Below are positions 5,567 to 11,589 of a DNA stretch of 11,589 bases, piece by piece (position 1 is the stretch's first letter; each line of letters opens with the position of its first letter). This DNA comes from UBA1081 sp045537555 (lineage in GTDB: Bacteria > Bacillota > Clostridia > Oscillospirales > Acutalibacteraceae): positions 1 to 11,589 of the forward strand of contig JAZSPR010000107.1 in assembly GCA_045537555.1 (NCBI GenBank), read 5' to 3'. Below the pieces are notes generated by a model that was given only the letters and a program-made list of their open reading frames with translations, did not search any database and was not told where the DNA came from. The position numbers and the translations under genes are program-made.

Positions 5567-7197
5567 TTTTTCTCATTCTCCTTTTCAACAAGAATGTCAT
5601 ATTTGCCGTCTGAATTCAGTTCAAGCTTATAGCCGTTCATATCGCTCTTGCCGAGCCATGTATTCTCAAGTTTCTGACCTGAAATGAGCTCAAATCTTTC
5701 AATCTGTTCTTTTGTAAGACATACGCTGCCGTATTTATGCTTTGCGGCAACAGCGGCACGGATAAGAGTGTGGTCTTCTTTTGTCATTTTAAAATTACGA
5801 AGAAGAATAAGTGAAATAATTGCCGCAACAATCGGGATTATAGCAACACAGATTCTGACACCCATGATTGCAGTCGATGTCTGAGCAAAAAGCTGTTTTG
5901 TTGCATTTTCATATTCGGCAACCGTGTCTCCCGTAACAAGACCGAAGCCCTGAAGGGTGAAACCTACAAGAGCTGCCATAACACCTGCAATACTTTTCTT
6001 TATAAGTGTGCTGAAAGTTGCAATAACGCCTTCCCTTCTTCTGCCCGTTATCATTTCGTCAACGTCAGTAAGGTCGGGGAATATGTTTGTGGAAACGAAA
6101 CCGAGACCTGACATACCGAAAGGATAAAGCACCATACTAAGCATCATAAGAATTGTCCACAGAGGTGATGTTCCTCCCGTCTGCATTATAAGACCGATTG
6201 CAAGACCTGCAACCATAAGGGGTGTTACAATTCCGCCGCACTTTTTCTTACCGTGCTTCATTGTGAGCGCATAATTCAGAGGAAATGCCGCCGCTTCGGC
6301 AACACCTGCAACTGCATTATAAAGCGCATATCTGCTGTACTGATTTGCAAGATATTTGATATAATAAACCTTTGAATTTGCATAGAATCCCGTTGAAAAC
6401 TGATATGCAAGGCTCATAAAGAAGTATTGTCTGAAGGATTTATTTTTAAATACAAGAACATATTCTCTGATAATATATTTTATATCAAGAGGCTCATTTT
6501 TCATATTAAGTGAACTCGGTTCTCTTGTTTTTGAATATGTAAGAAATACAGCAACAGAGAAAAACAGCGATAAAACAAGACCTATAACAAGGAAAGGCAT
6601 TTTGTTTGCAGATGTAAGGTTATCGTTTGCACCGAAAATTGCAAAAATAACAACAGCAATACCGAAAGAAGGAACCATACCTGCAGAATTAAAAAGATAA
6701 CCGACTGAATTATACTGTGTTCTCAGGTTATATTCGGGAGCAAGCTCGGGAAGCATTGCCGTGTGAGGAACACATATGACGGTATATGCCGTTTTATAAA
6801 GCATATAGATAAGTGTGTAATAAAGAACGCAGAGAGTGGGGTTAAGCTTTCCGTCAAGCCCGAAAGAATTCCAAATAAGAGTATATGAAACGAACATCAG
6901 AGGCAGTCCCCAGAGAAGATAACGTCTGTGTTTGCCCGTTGCAGAGCGTGTTCTGTCTGTTATAATACCCATAACGGGGTCTGTAACGGCATCCCATACT
7001 GTTGCAAGCATAACAACTACACCTGCCTGCTGTAATGAGATATTTACAACATCTGTCAGGAAAACGGTGAAATACATACTGATAATGTAACCTGCACCGC
7101 CGAGATACATATTCGCATAGCTGTAATTTATCATAGGCAGTATGGTTGTTTTGAAATCGCCCTGAACGCCTATCATCTTTTTCAGTTTTTCGCCCAT
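5563..7197 (-). CDS. GPH-family (MelB-like) sugar:cation symporter with C-terminal extension
   Basis: The 544-residue twelve-segment transporter belongs to the glycoside-pentoside-hexuronide:cation symporter group of the MFS. The loop after helix 2 reads WDAVTDPVMGIITDRTRS then GKHRRYLLWG; Asp69 and Asp73 match the acidic pair that binds the coupling cation in MelB (Asp55/Asp59). The conserved loop 10-11 motif is DVDEMITGRRREG (378-390). After the last helix about 75 residues form a soluble tail (EDHTLIRAAVAAKHKYG... to the Lys/Glu-rich end) that most family members lack or have much shorter. It probably imports a glycoside or uronide; the substrate cannot be read from sequence. First gene of the operon; GGAAG lies 7 bases before ATG. 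Confidence 0.92.
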   Translation of the reverse strand: MGEKLKKMIGVQGDFKTTILPMINYSYANMYLGGAGYIISMYFTVFLTDVVNISLQQAGVVVMLATVWDAVTDPVMGIITDRTRSATGKHRRYLLWGLPLMFVSYTLIWNSFGLDGKLNPTLCVLYYTLIYMLYKTAYTVICVPHTAMLPELAPEYNLRTQYNSVGYLFNSAGMVPSFGIAVVIFAIFGANDNLTSANKMPFLVIGLVLSLFFSVAVFLTYSKTREPSSLNMKNEPLDIKYIIREYVLVFKNKSFRQYFFMSLAYQFSTGFYANSKVYYIKYLANQYSRYALYNAVAGVAEAAAFPLNYALTMKHGKKKCGGIVTPLMVAGLAIGLIMQTGGTSPLWTILMMLSMVLYPFGMSGLGFVSTNIFPDLTDVDEMITGRRREGVIATFSTLIKKSIAGVMAALVGFTLQGFGLVTGDTVAEYENATKQLFAQTSTAIMGVRICVAIIPIVAAIISLILLRNFKMTKEDHTLIRAAVAAKHKYGSVCLTKEQIERFELISGQKLENTWLGKSDMNGYKLELNSDGKYDILVEKENEKK

Positions 7198-7223
7198 AAA
7201 TTCACTTCCACACTTTTTTCTTT

Positions 7224-7252
7224 ATTATAACATTAACATATTGGTTAGTCAA
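7224..7252 (-). promoter_or_regulatory. Extended -10 promoter of the symporter/HExxH/DUF1624 operon
   Basis: On the minus strand: -35 TTGACT (7247-7252), 17-bp spacer, -10 TATAAT (7224-7229) preceded by TGT, giving an extended -10. Start is expected near 7217, about 20 bases before the ATG. The -35 lies directly beside the terminator of the preceding minus-strand gene. Confidence 0.88.
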
Positions 7253-7255
7253 ATG

Positions 7256-7280
7256 AAAAAGGAGCAGAAAAATCTGCCCC
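7256..7280 (-). terminator. Intrinsic terminator after second GPH symporter
   Basis: Read leftward: GGGGCAGA (7280-7273), 4-nt loop, TCTGCTCC (7268-7261), then TTTTT (7260-7256). All eight positions pair, one as G-U. It begins 7 bases after the TAA of the 503-residue transporter and makes that gene monocistronic. Confidence 0.85.
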
Positions 7281-7286
7281 TTCAAA

Positions 7287-8798
7287 TCAATCTTTAAATT
7301 CTGTTTTTGTATATTCTGCAATTTCTTCTGCAGTTGCATTCTGCATAAATTCTGCTTTTGCCTTTCTTCTTTCAAAAAGGTCTTTATACATCTGAGTTCT
7401 TACTTTAGCTGAAAGAGGATAGAAGAACTTGGGAATAATACCAAGGCTTGATGTGATGATGGGAACACCTGTACCGAGGGCGAAAATCCACCATTTTGTC
7501 ATATCTGTCTGTGTGCCGACTTCTTTACCCTGAATATAACCGATTTTACCCATTACAAGGTTTGTTACAAAGCTCATGACAGCCTGCTGTATTTTGCTGA
7601 TAGTTGACATTGTAACGCCTGTCATGGCCTCTGAACGGTAACCGTTCTTCCATTCACAATAGTCCATTGACTCGTTACTGATTTCCGCAGGAATAACTCG
7701 TCTGAGACCGTAAACACACATTTCAAATATTTCTTCAAGACCCATGAGGGGAAGGATTACGCCTTTTCTCATAAAGTTCTTGTTGATCGAACCTATGCCG
7801 AAAACAGTAAGCCAGAGCATGTCTGTCCATGCATCTTCAAAAATCCAGAGAGCCTTTGTTGAAAATCTCTTTCTGAGAGGTTCAACAAAGCTGTAGCTGA
7901 TGAACTTAACAGGGAAAGCAGGGATGCCGACGATTGTTTTCCATGTGATTGAGCCGATAACGTCAACATAGAAGTTTGTGCGGCTCTTACCTATTGAGAA
8001 ACCTGAAAGGAAGTTTGAAATCAGGCAGATAAGCATCGGCTTGTTGTTGATGACTGATTTCAGTGACTGCTTGACGGTAGGCTTGCTGATAGTCTGTCTT
8101 ACACGTTCTTTACTGTGCATGTAATAGTAAAGGACAAACACAACGGACATTGCGGAACAGCCGATGCCGAAAACTGCAAAAAGTTTCGGAAGCTCAACTT
8201 TAAGTACTTTATTGATTACAAGGTCATAGAAGATACCAAAAATCTGTTTCGGCAAATCTTCACAGATATGGCTGGCAAGGTTTGCAAGAGCTATCAGTCG
8301 CGATCGTTCAATAGGCTCAGGGGTTATGGTTGAAAGGAAGCCTGTCTTTGCAACCGCAGTAAAGGTTGTAGCTGTTTCCGTAATGAGTGACATTGCAAAA
8401 AAGAAAATAAACTTCGGCAGATAGTCACCGGGAGTATTCGGAAAAATAAAGGGAATGAGCCAATACCACATTCCGAGGATTGAAAGAGGAATTTCGCCGA
8501 GAAGAACATAAGGTTTGAATTTACCCCATCGTGTTCTTGTTTTTTCAACTATAACACCGATAAAAGTGTCATTTATTGCGTCCCAAACAGTAGAAATTGA
8601 TGACTGAAGTGCAAGGAGACCGAAGTCGATTTTGACAACATCGTAAATATAACGCTCCTTGAAGTCATCAATATTCATTGATGCTGCAGCGTCATTAAGG
8701 ACATACGCAAGTGTTTCTCTTTTGCCGACATAACGCCTGTTTTTCAGAACAACAGCATTGTCAGTTTCTGCCAAAGCTGTATTATTTGTACCCGGCAT
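7287..8798 (-). CDS. GPH-family MFS transporter (second, monocistronic)
   Basis: The 503-residue membrane transporter has the MelB-type helix 2/loop motif VWDAINDTFIGVIVEKTRTR followed by WGKFKPY (about 71-97), keeping both cation-site acids Asp73 and Asp77, and the loop 10-11 motif DYCEWKNGYRSEA (379-391), the form DYxEWKxGxRxE common in glycoside symporters. The N-terminal 40 residues and the Glu/Lys-rich last 40 residues are cytoplasmic. It is not a close copy of the 544-residue neighbour: motif wording and length differ, so this is not a recent tandem duplication. AAGGCGGTGA just upstream of the ATG is a strong ribosome-binding site. Substrate unknown; sugar or glycoside import is the family expectation. 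Confidence 0.9.
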   Translation of the reverse strand: MPGTNNTALAETDNAVVLKNRRYVGKRETLAYVLNDAAASMNIDDFKERYIYDVVKIDFGLLALQSSISTVWDAINDTFIGVIVEKTRTRWGKFKPYVLLGEIPLSILGMWYWLIPFIFPNTPGDYLPKFIFFFAMSLITETATTFTAVAKTGFLSTITPEPIERSRLIALANLASHICEDLPKQIFGIFYDLVINKVLKVELPKLFAVFGIGCSAMSVVFVLYYYMHSKERVRQTISKPTVKQSLKSVINNKPMLICLISNFLSGFSIGKSRTNFYVDVIGSITWKTIVGIPAFPVKFISYSFVEPLRKRFSTKALWIFEDAWTDMLWLTVFGIGSINKNFMRKGVILPLMGLEEIFEMCVYGLRRVIPAEISNESMDYCEWKNGYRSEAMTGVTMSTISKIQQAVMSFVTNLVMGKIGYIQGKEVGTQTDMTKWWIFALGTGVPIITSSLGIIPKFFYPLSAKVRTQMYKDLFERRKAKAEFMQNATAEEIAEYTKTEFKD

Positions 8799-8830
8799 AT
8801 TATTTCACCGCCTTATTTCTTATTTACTAT

Positions 8831-8859
8831 ATTATAATTGATAAAAAAAAGAATTGCAA
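8831..8859 (-). promoter_or_regulatory. Promoter of second GPH symporter
   Basis: On the minus strand: -10 TATAAT (8831-8836), 17-bp spacer, -35 TTGCAA (8854-8859; four of six consensus bases). It gives a ~25-nt leader containing the AAGGCGGTGA ribosome-binding site. Confidence 0.7.
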
Positions 8860-8886
8860 TAGTAAATTATTTGTTTTTAAAAAACA

Positions 8887-8901
8887 GTATATTAAATATA
8901 C
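8887..8901. promoter_or_regulatory. Palindrome in divergent promoter region (possible operator)
   Basis: GTATAT-TAA-ATATAC is a perfect 6-bp inverted repeat lying 9 bp before the rightward -35 and 27 bp behind the leftward -35. Its position suits a repressor or activator site controlling the divergent transporters, but the region is AT-rich and such palindromes arise by chance. Confidence 0.3.
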
Positions 8902-8910
8902 AAAAATGAG

Positions 8911-8939
8911 TTGACTATTTTTCACCATATTGATATAAT
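8911..8939 (+). promoter_or_regulatory. Extended -10 promoter of the 628-residue transporter
   Basis: -35 TTGACT (8911-8916), 17-bp spacer, -10 TATAAT (8934-8939) preceded by TGA, giving an extended -10. The ~57-nt leader contains a small stem TACAGA (8949-8954)/TCTGTA (8963-8968) and AAAGGA (8987-8992) 10 bases before the ATG. Confidence 0.87.
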
Positions 8940-9002
8940 TAACAAAGGTACAGATAATAATTTCTGTATATCGTTATTTTCTCTCGAAAGGACAGGTGTG
9001 AT

Positions 9003-10889
9003 ATGTCAGAAAAAAAAGCTAAGTCCGATGCAATGAAGCTTGATTACAAGAAAACCATTCTCACAGGCTTCGGTTTCCTCGCAACATCAATTGCATGGGC
9101 TATCTATGACCCTTACATCACAAAAATTCTCAACAATCTTCTTTCATCAAACGCAACAATTACTTCGTGGAGTAATTATCTCGTTGATAAACTTCCCATT
9201 CTTGCAAAACTTGCAGAAGCTCAGGGCGAAGAAGTTGCTCTTGCAGGCGGTGGATTTACACTCGTACCGTTATTTATCGGTTTCATTATGACATTCGATA
9301 ACATTTTCGGTGTTATTTTCCAGCCCACATTCGGCAAACTTTCAGACAGATGTCATTCAAAGCTCGGCAAACGCCGTCCCTTTATTGTAAGCTGTGCTCC
9401 CATTTCAGCATTACTCTTCTTCCTTATTCCCATTATCGCAAACAATACAGATTCTCTTCCCATTACAATGGTATGCATTATCCTGTTTGTTTTCAGTATG
9501 TCACTCTGGCGTGCTCCCGTTGTAGCCCTTATGCCTGACCTTACCCCTCCCGCTCTCAGAAGTGAAGGTAATGCAGTTATCAACCTTATGGGTGGTCTCG
9601 GAAGTGCTGTAGGTATGGTTGCAGGTACAATTGCTATTGCACTCTGTACTCTGTTCACAGGTGCTACAAAAGCACAGATAACAGCCAATGAATCGCTTTC
9701 ATTCCCCTATGTTTTTGCTATCGGCTCTATCGTTATGATAGCAGGTATGCTCGTTCTTCTCTTCTTTGTAAAGGAGCAGGATACAAGCATCAAGCTCAAG
9801 GGCGAAGCCAATGCTTATGCCGATGCCGAAGCCAGAAGAAAGGCTGAAAAAGAAGCTAAAAAAGCAGAAAAAGAAGCAAGAAAGGCTACAAAGCTTTCAA
9901 AGAGCGAAAAAAGAAGTCTCGGTTTCATGCTTGCATGTCTTTTCTTCCTGTTCTGCGGTTCAAATGCTATCACAACATTCTTCTCACTCTTTGCACAGGA
10001 AATTCTTCATAAGATTACTTCCGAAGCAACAATCCTTATGCTTATATTTGCTGTGGTTTCTGCAGTTGCAGCTCTTCCCGCAGGCAAAATGGGTAAGAAA
10101 TTCGGCAGAAAAAAGACTATTATGGCAGGTCTTGCAGTATTCCTTTCAGCATTCGTTGTATTCTTCGGAATCTTCGTTTCAATGCTCGGCGGCAAGGACC
10201 TTTCAATAAACAATTATGTAACAGTTAACAATGCATATATTACTGTTAACGATCAGATCAATGATTATAACGCAAAGCTTTCAGACGAAGCTAAAGAAGC
10301 AGGTATTGCTCTTGAAGAAGATGACGTTCTCACAATGGACGGCTACATCGCTTACCATGCAGCAATTGAAAACGGAGAAGAAGCTCAGGCAAATACTCAG
10401 TACGCAGAATTTGATGCTTTTGTTGCAGAAAACACAGGTGCAGATGCGTCAGTACTTCACAAAGGTGTTATGGACGTTGCAAATACTGTTCTCGGAAGTG
10501 AAACTTCTTCATTCTCCGTTGCAATGCAGGCTCTTGCAGATTCCGTCAAAGACGTTACAAAGATACTCGGTATCCTCATTTACCCCGTTCTTATTCTCGG
10601 CGGTGCTGCAAACATGTTCATCACCGTTAATACACTTCCGCTTGTTCTTGAGATCGGCGGTATCGAAAAAGTCGGCACATTCACAGGATACTACTACACA
10701 GCAACATTCTCGGCACAGATCGCATCTCCCATTGTTTACGGCTTTATCCGTATGTTTGCGGGAACGTATATGTCGCTGTTCTATTACAGCCCGATTGTAT
10801 TCCTTATCGCAATAATTATGATCGCATTCGTAAAACACGGCGAAGCTGTTCCTGATGAAATAGTCAAAGCAGCAGCTCAGGACGATTAA
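9003..10889 (+). CDS. MFS sugar transporter (SLC45/GPH-like) with large extracytoplasmic insertion
   Basis: The 628-residue protein has twelve predicted membrane segments. The cytoplasmic loop 2-3 reads QPTFGKLSDRCHSKLGKRRP (107-126), and after helix 4 comes LWRAPVVALMPDLTPPALRS, wording seen in sucrose/maltose-type transporters related to SLC45/GPH. The first outer loop is long (39-83). The central cytoplasmic loop (about 260-305) is a highly charged, probably coiled Ala/Lys/Glu segment. Most unusual is an acidic segment of about 120 residues (397-519) between helices 9 and 10 on the outer face. The paired aspartates of MelB helix 2 are not both present (only Asp99). Family membership of the membrane core is secure; sugar specificity is inference. 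It is transcribed alone from a strong promoter and followed by a terminator. Confidence 0.88.
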   Translation: MSEKKAKSDAMKLDYKKTILTGFGFLATSIAWAIYDPYITKILNNLLSSNATITSWSNYLVDKLPILAKLAEAQGEEVALAGGGFTLVPLFIGFIMTFDNIFGVIFQPTFGKLSDRCHSKLGKRRPFIVSCAPISALLFFLIPIIANNTDSLPITMVCIILFVFSMSLWRAPVVALMPDLTPPALRSEGNAVINLMGGLGSAVGMVAGTIAIALCTLFTGATKAQITANESLSFPYVFAIGSIVMIAGMLVLLFFVKEQDTSIKLKGEANAYADAEARRKAEKEAKKAEKEARKATKLSKSEKRSLGFMLACLFFLFCGSNAITTFFSLFAQEILHKITSEATILMLIFAVVSAVAALPAGKMGKKFGRKKTIMAGLAVFLSAFVVFFGIFVSMLGGKDLSINNYVTVNNAYITVNDQINDYNAKLSDEAKEAGIALEEDDVLTMDGYIAYHAAIENGEEAQANTQYAEFDAFVAENTGADASVLHKGVMDVANTVLGSETSSFSVAMQALADSVKDVTKILGILIYPVLILGGAANMFITVNTLPLVLEIGGIEKVGTFTGYYYTATFSAQIASPIVYGFIRMFAGTYMSLFYYSPIVFLIAIIMIAFVKHGEAVPDEIVKAAAQDD

Positions 10890-10913
10890 GCATCACTTAA
10901 GTACAACAAAATG

Positions 10914-10949
10914 AAGCGGATTGCAGATTCAGTTCTGCATTCCGCTTTT
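10914..10949 (+). terminator. Intrinsic terminator after 628-residue transporter
   Basis: AAGCGGA (10914-10920), T-T mismatch, TGCAGA (10922-10927), 6-nt loop, TCTGCA (10934-10939), then TCCGCTT (10941-10947) and TTATTATT. The total is 13 paired bases interrupted once. Confidence 0.88.
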
Positions 10950-10960
10950 ATTATTCCCTG

Positions 10961-11023
10961 ACAAAAAGAAAAAAGAAATAACCCTCAACCGCTTTTTCAT
11001 TCCTGCAGTTGAGGGTTATTTCT
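10961..11023 (-). terminator. Leftward intrinsic terminator without a recognised upstream gene
   Basis: A perfect 16-bp inverted repeat (10974-10989 with 11008-11023; 5' arm AGAAATAACCCTCAAC) encloses an 18-nt loop. On the minus strand the hairpin is followed by TTTTTCTTTTTG, a proper terminator tract; on the plus strand the following bases are not U-rich. It therefore ends transcription coming from the right, and forms a convergent pair with the rightward terminator 25 bases away. Confidence 0.82.
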
Positions 11024-11258
11024 GTTCACTTTTGAAATCAAGTTTCATTTTGCACCATGCCTTTCATAATATTTTTTTGATACTCTTTCTTACTCTGACT
11101 GCCGAACCGAAACTTGCATTTTGAAAATCTATTTAATTCCCGTAAAGTGAGAAGCACTTTTGTTCTAAATGCAGTTTTTCAGAAAAGTATCTTATGGCTC
11201 ATTTCTTATTTTTTATTGAGCCTTCGGTCATCTGTACATTGGTATCACCCTTCCTTGT
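10966..11258 (-). ncRNA. Candidate ~290-nt leftward small RNA
   Basis: The interval between a leftward promoter (11265-11293) and a leftward terminator (10961-11023) holds no persuasive protein gene. The transcript would contain a stem GGCTCA/TGAGCC (11196-11201 with 11217-11222), a hairpin AAAGTG-AGAAG-CACTTT (11144-11160), an 8-bp long-range pairing CAAGTTTC (11039-11046) with GAAACTTG (11109-11116), and the terminator stem. The longest leftward frame that looks at all protein-like is about 39 codons from a GTG at 11155-11157 (ending ...KGMVQNET), without a ribosome-binding site. I do not recognise 6S RNA, tmRNA, RNase P RNA or SRP RNA in it. It could instead be a decayed gene. Confidence 0.38.
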
Positions 11259-11264
11259 GTCTAT

Positions 11265-11293
11265 ATAATAACATAGATTTTTACTGTTTTCAA
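11265..11293 (-). promoter_or_regulatory. Leftward promoter for the candidate small RNA
   Basis: On the minus strand: -35 TTGAAA (11288-11293), 17-bp spacer, -10 TATTAT (11265-11270) preceded by TGT (extended -10). Start is expected near 11258. The region is AT-rich, so the match is supportive rather than decisive; the correctly oriented terminator downstream strengthens it. Confidence 0.55.
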
Positions 11294-11369
11294 GATATAA
11301 TATTGTACAAAGTTGACTAAATTTATTTGTTTATATCAGAGATTTTGTATACTATGTCAGCAAAAAGTA

Positions 11370-11398
11370 TTGACAGTTGAAAAAAAATATGCTATTAT
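11370..11398 (+). promoter_or_regulatory. Rightward consensus promoter leading directly into a terminator
   Basis: A perfect -35 TTGACA (11370-11375), 17-bp spacer and -10 TATTAT (11393-11398). Start is expected near 11405, immediately before the stem of the terminator at 11409-11444. Confidence 0.7.
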
Positions 11399-11408
11399 AA
11401 ATATGTTG

Positions 11409-11444
11409 GGGCTTGTAAGAAGTTATCTTACAAGCCCTTTTTTT
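11409..11444 (+). terminator. Promoter-proximal intrinsic terminator
   Basis: A perfect 12-bp stem GGGCTTGTAAGA (11409-11420), loop AGTTA, TCTTACAAGCCC (11426-11437), followed by seven Ts. It is the strongest terminator in the window and lies only about 4 nt after the predicted start site, so the resulting RNA would be ~40 nt and consist almost wholly of the hairpin. It could be an attenuator of a gene to the right of the window or a tiny stand-alone RNA. Confidence 0.88.
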
Positions 11445-11450
11445 GATTAC

Positions 11451-11589
11451 AAATCAGAATTTGTCGAGGTCCCCTCGACAAATTCTTTAATTAGTAATTA
11501 GTAATGATTAATGAGTAATGAATGAAAGGGCTACGCCCTTTAAATCCCATTATAGAGCGAAGCGGAACATAAGTCGCTTGCGACTTCCG
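11451..11589 (-). repeat. Modular three-hairpin repeat, copy 2 (inverted, cut by window end)
   Basis: Read on the minus strand it repeats the module order of copy 1 at 1283-1405: CGG, hairpin A' (11571-11586, AAGTCGC-TT-GCGACTT), a spacer with TATAATGGG, hairpin B' (11525-11541, AAAGGGC-GTA-GCCCTTT on the minus strand), 7-bp units (11490-11524; on + ATTAGTA twice, ATGATTA, ATGAGTA, ATGAATG), and hairpin C' (11456-11486, a 14-bp stem AGAATTTGTCGAGG with loop TCC), then AAATC at the outer border. The shared border (AAATCAGAATTTGTCGA at 11451-11467) is identical to copy 1 in inverse. The distal end lies beyond the window. Confidence 0.78.

Noticed and set aside
5563..8798. Tandem duplication of the two minus-strand GPH transporters
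   Set aside because: The proteins share only family motifs; lengths, termini and intervening residues differ, and each has its own promoter, so they are old paralogues or independent acquisitions.
11039..11157. A ~39-codon leftward frame ending KGMVQNET within the candidate small RNA
   Set aside because: It would start at GTG without a Shine-Dalgarno sequence, and two other frames in the same stretch look equally protein-like, so coding is not supported.
11114..11320. A 68-codon rightward frame (starting MHFENLFNSRK) and neighbouring short frames at the right end
   Set aside because: No ribosome-binding site, no recognisable family, composition typical of AT-rich chance frames; the promoter/terminator evidence in this interval is for the opposite strand.

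Overview
The window looks like a low-GC, anaerobic Clostridia-type Firmicute, most likely of the Ruminococcaceae/Oscillospiraceae sort. The evidence is the gene order rpmH-rnpA-yidD-yidC-jag, a UPF0210 (PFL-like) gene, several GPH-type sugar transporters, sigma-A promoters and AT-rich intergenic DNA. The placement is inference from gene content, because there is no rRNA or other marker to fix it.

Layout. (1) 2-1222 (+): the 3' part of a UPF0210/DUF711 gene whose 5' end lies outside the window. (2) 1250-1405: a modular hairpin repeat. (3) 1503-4375 (+): the ribosome/RNA-processing/membrane-insertion operon, with a sigma-A promoter, a structured leader, rpmH, rnpA, yidD, yidC and jag, closed by a strong intrinsic terminator. 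(4) 7252-4374 (-): a three-gene operon with an extended -10 promoter: a MelB-type (GPH) symporter, a small membrane protein with an HExxH zinc-protease motif, and a DUF1624 (HGSNAT-type) membrane acyltransferase-like protein. The reading frames overlap by 4 and 1 bases. (5) 8859-7256 (-): a second, monocistronic GPH symporter with its own promoter and terminator. (6) 8911-10949 (+): a divergent 628-residue MFS transporter with a charged central loop and a ~120-residue extracytoplasmic insertion. (7) 10950-11589: no convincing protein gene. It holds a leftward promoter/terminator pair that would make a ~290-nt RNA, a rightward promoter that runs straight into a terminator (~40-nt transcript), and a second copy of the hairpin repeat, cut by the window edge.

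How it fits together. The rpmH-jag block makes ribosomal protein L34, the RNase P protein, the YidD/YidC membrane-insertion machinery and a KH-R3H RNA-binding protein. It is usually near oriC, but here neither dnaA (left) nor mnmE/mnmG (right) is next to it, so the cluster has been cut out of the usual context. The transporter block suggests uptake of glycosides or oligosaccharides, although no glycosidase or regulator is present to name the substrate. The most unusual content is non-coding: two copies of a three-hairpin element in opposite orientation, with stems that differ by compensated changes and spacers built of 7-bp units, and two apparent short transcription units at the right end.
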